NCBI GenBank assembly: GCA_051745635.1
Contig: JBNJEH010000002.1
Coordinates: 62,001-126,000, forward strand
Direction: 5' to 3'
From: Brumimicrobium sp051745635
GTDB taxonomy: Bacteria; Bacteroidota; Bacteroidia; Flavobacteriales_D; Crocinitomicaceae
Length of the DNA stretch: 64,000 bases
Every line of letters starts with the position of its first letter. The stretch's first letter is position 1. A program made the position numbers and the translations under genes. The notes under the pieces were generated by a model. It worked only from the letters and a program-made list of their open reading frames with translations, was not told where the DNA came from and ran no database searches. Below, one piece after another: positions 62,722 to 64,000 of this stretch.

Positions 62722-63234
62722 ATGGAAGAGATCGTCAATAAAGTGCAAAAAAGTGGATTGGTTCAATTAGATCTGGCTGATTTCAAACCGACAACCCCCA
62801 TTATCACCATCGATTTGAAGGAAAATCTTTGGCAGGGACTGGCGTTGAAAGAAAAAGATTTCCGGGCATTTGTGAAGGAACACGACTGGTCGCAATATCA
62901 CGGTAAAGCTGTTGGCGTATTTTGCTCTGTCGATGCCATCATTCCAACCTGGGCGTATATGTTGGTGATTTCTAAACTACAGCAAGAAGATGTTACAGCA
63001 TTTGTAGGCGACGAGAAATCCGTAGAAAAAGAGTTGATCAAACAAAACATCGATGCCACAAATACTGATGAATATCAGGACGCAAAATTAATCATCAAAG
63101 GTTGTGCGGATATAGCCGACCCTTCTTACACGATGTCTGAATTACTGAAAAAATTGCAGCCCGTAGCTTCGAGTATCATGTATGGAGAGCCTTGTTCAAC
63201 GGTTCCGGTGTATAAAAAGCCGAGGAAAAAATGA
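62722..63234 (+). CDS. DUF2480 family protein
   Basis: 170-residue cytosolic protein recognised from VQLDLADFKPTTPIITIDLK (start of the domain) and GVFCSVDAIIPTWAYMLV. It has a lysine-rich end and a GEPCSTVPVYKKP tail with a conserved-looking Cys. No function is established; the family is small and found mainly in Bacteroidota. It diverges from the small lipoprotein gene with 48 bases between. Confidence 0.9.
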   Translation: MEEIVNKVQKSGLVQLDLADFKPTTPIITIDLKENLWQGLALKEKDFRAFVKEHDWSQYHGKAVGVFCSVDAIIPTWAYMLVISKLQQEDVTAFVGDEKSVEKELIKQNIDATNTDEYQDAKLIIKGCADIADPSYTMSELLKKLQPVASSIMYGEPCSTVPVYKKPRKK

Positions 63235-63358
63235 CTGATGTTGGCGGGCGAAGGGCATTTTCGCTTTGTCTCGCGATGCGTTGACTTCTATGGCCGCGCT
63301 TTTGAAACGTAGAATAATCAATCTGCATGTGCCTCAATAGCATGCAGTAGAAACAAAA

Positions 63359-63742
63359 CTAAGTATCATTAAGTTTACTCAGCAATGTTTCAATCTGCTT
63401 GTTACATTCATCCAATTGTAATTTCAGAATATTTATGGTTTCCTGAAGTAACTCCTTTTGTTCATCGAATATATCTTGCTGACTTTTTAATAAATTTGAA
63501 ATATGTTCGAACTGTAATGAATTGTTCTCTAGGTTTATATTTTCCGGAGAATTGAAAAAATCCTTTTCTTCAACTTTAAACAAATGGGACAACAATGAAA
63601 TGCGCTCTGCCGATAATTTTGTAATATTGTTTTCCAACTTACTATAAGCTGTTTGGGAAATATCCAGAAAATCAGCCGCTTCCTCTTGAGATATTCCTTT
63701 TGATTTTCTGATTTTTCTAATAATATTACCATTTACAACCAT
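63359..63742 (-). CDS. XRE-type helix-turn-helix regulator with coiled-coil tail
   Basis: 127 residues from ATG 63742 (MVVNGNIIRKIRKSKG). Residues about 5-60 form a Cro/C1-type HTH: KSKGISQEEAADFLDISQTA and YSKLENNITKLS. The rest (about 75-127) is a leucine-rich heptad stretch (LLQETINILKLQLDECNKQI), likely a dimerisation coil. A longer reading from 63796 is possible but lacks family support. The gene is more AT-rich than its neighbours and is preceded by nested inverted repeats that may be its operator. No toxin or restriction gene is adjacent in the window. Confidence 0.88.
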   Translation of the reverse strand: MVVNGNIIRKIRKSKGISQEEAADFLDISQTAYSKLENNITKLSAERISLLSHLFKVEEKDFFNSPENINLENNSLQFEHISNLLKSQQDIFDEQKELLQETINILKLQLDECNKQIETLLSKLNDT

Positions 63743-63797
63743 AATATTCGTTTTTAGAGTATAAATATAACTTTTTAGAATAACAATGAGGAACATT

Positions 63798-63835
63798 TTA
63801 TCATAAATTTGCTGTACACTAAAGTGTTATGATAA
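63798..63835. promoter_or_regulatory. Nested inverted repeats upstream of the XRE regulator, operator candidate
   Basis: TTATCATAA (63798-63806) and TTATGATAA (63827-63835) are exact reverse complements 20 bases apart. Between them, ACACT and AGTGT (63816-63827) form a second palindrome. Position and symmetry suit a dimeric HTH regulator acting on its own promoter. Confidence 0.5.
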
Positions 63836-63993
63836 TTTAGAAATGTATATAATTGCGGTAATGTGCAGCCAGCTTTTGGTAAAATATAATTAAAATAGTA
63901 CCGTTTATTAATCGATTAAAACTTGTCATAGCAGGAGACAAATGCCTGAACACTCCTAAAAACAAAGTAAGGCCTAATTAAAACTTAAATATC

Positions 63994-64000
63994 ATGAAAA
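63994..64000 (+). CDS. Possible start of a further gene (cut by window edge)
   Basis: ATGAAAA at the very end follows the AT-rich leader ATTAAAACTTAAATATC, which is of the kind that precedes secreted proteins in this phylum. Only the codons for Met-Lys are visible, so this is a guess from context. Confidence 0.25.

Overview
This 64 kb window is an ordinary chromosomal segment of a Bacteroidota bacterium, most likely a marine or aquatic member of the Flavobacteriales. The evidence is a PorP/SprF-like protein next to a type IX secretion type B substrate, families largely seen in this phylum (DUF2851, DUF3467 beside rpoC, DUF2480), promoters of the TTG / TAnnTTTG type instead of -35/-10 boxes, almost no Shine-Dalgarno sequences, and moderate GC. 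I see no phage, insertion sequence, rRNA operon, CRISPR array or recognisable defence island.

Layout. 1-3.7 kb: a POT peptide transporter cut by the window edge, diverging from a lipoprotein aminopeptidase of the LTA4 hydrolase type. 3.8-8.0 kb: three consecutive cryptochrome/photolyase genes of three different subfamilies, in one tight operon. 8.1-23 kb: the transcription/translation block, read right to left: tRNA-Thr(TGT), tRNA-Tyr, tRNA-Gly, tRNA-Thr(GGT), tuf, tRNA-Trp, secE, nusG, rplK, rplA, rplJ, rplL, rpoB, rpoC, DUF3467, lpd. It holds several strong hairpin terminators and a structured leader before rplK. 23-31.6 kb: xerC, rpsU, an acyl-CoA dehydrogenase, apt, a helix-hairpin-helix membrane protein, an unusual alanine/sodium symporter with an extracytoplasmic N-terminal extension, and a DUF2851-PspC-rmlD operon. 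31.7-36 kb: one 1442-residue sensor with beta-propeller, Y_Y_Y, seven membrane spans, two PAS domains and a SpoIIE phosphatase. 36-40 kb: purK diverging from a hpt-adk-obg-PAP2 operon. 40-48 kb: an acyltransferase, a GAF/HisKA_2 kinase-like protein with a degenerate ATPase domain, PorP, and a 1329-residue HYR-repeat surface protein. 48-52.8 kb: a short-period repeat patch, a LOG-family enzyme, uvrA and a lytic transglycosylase. 52.9-60.7 kb: an exopolysaccharide operon (asnB, GT4, wza, wzc, rmlC, wecA-like). 60.7-64 kb: PBP4, a small lipoprotein, DUF2480 and an XRE-type regulator preceded by nested palindromes.

Themes. Light-damage repair and sensing (photolyase trio, uvrA), cell surface building (EPS operon, T9SS substrate and PorP, PBP4, transglycosylase), purine salvage and synthesis (apt, hpt, adk, purK), and the core gene-expression machinery dominate. 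The best candidates for new biology are the photolyase trio, whose PhrB-like member has lost all iron-sulfur cysteines and whose class I-like member lacks the usual tryptophan-chain motif; the symporter fused to SprB-like and lipoyl-like extracytoplasmic domains; and the two signalling proteins with unusual output modules.
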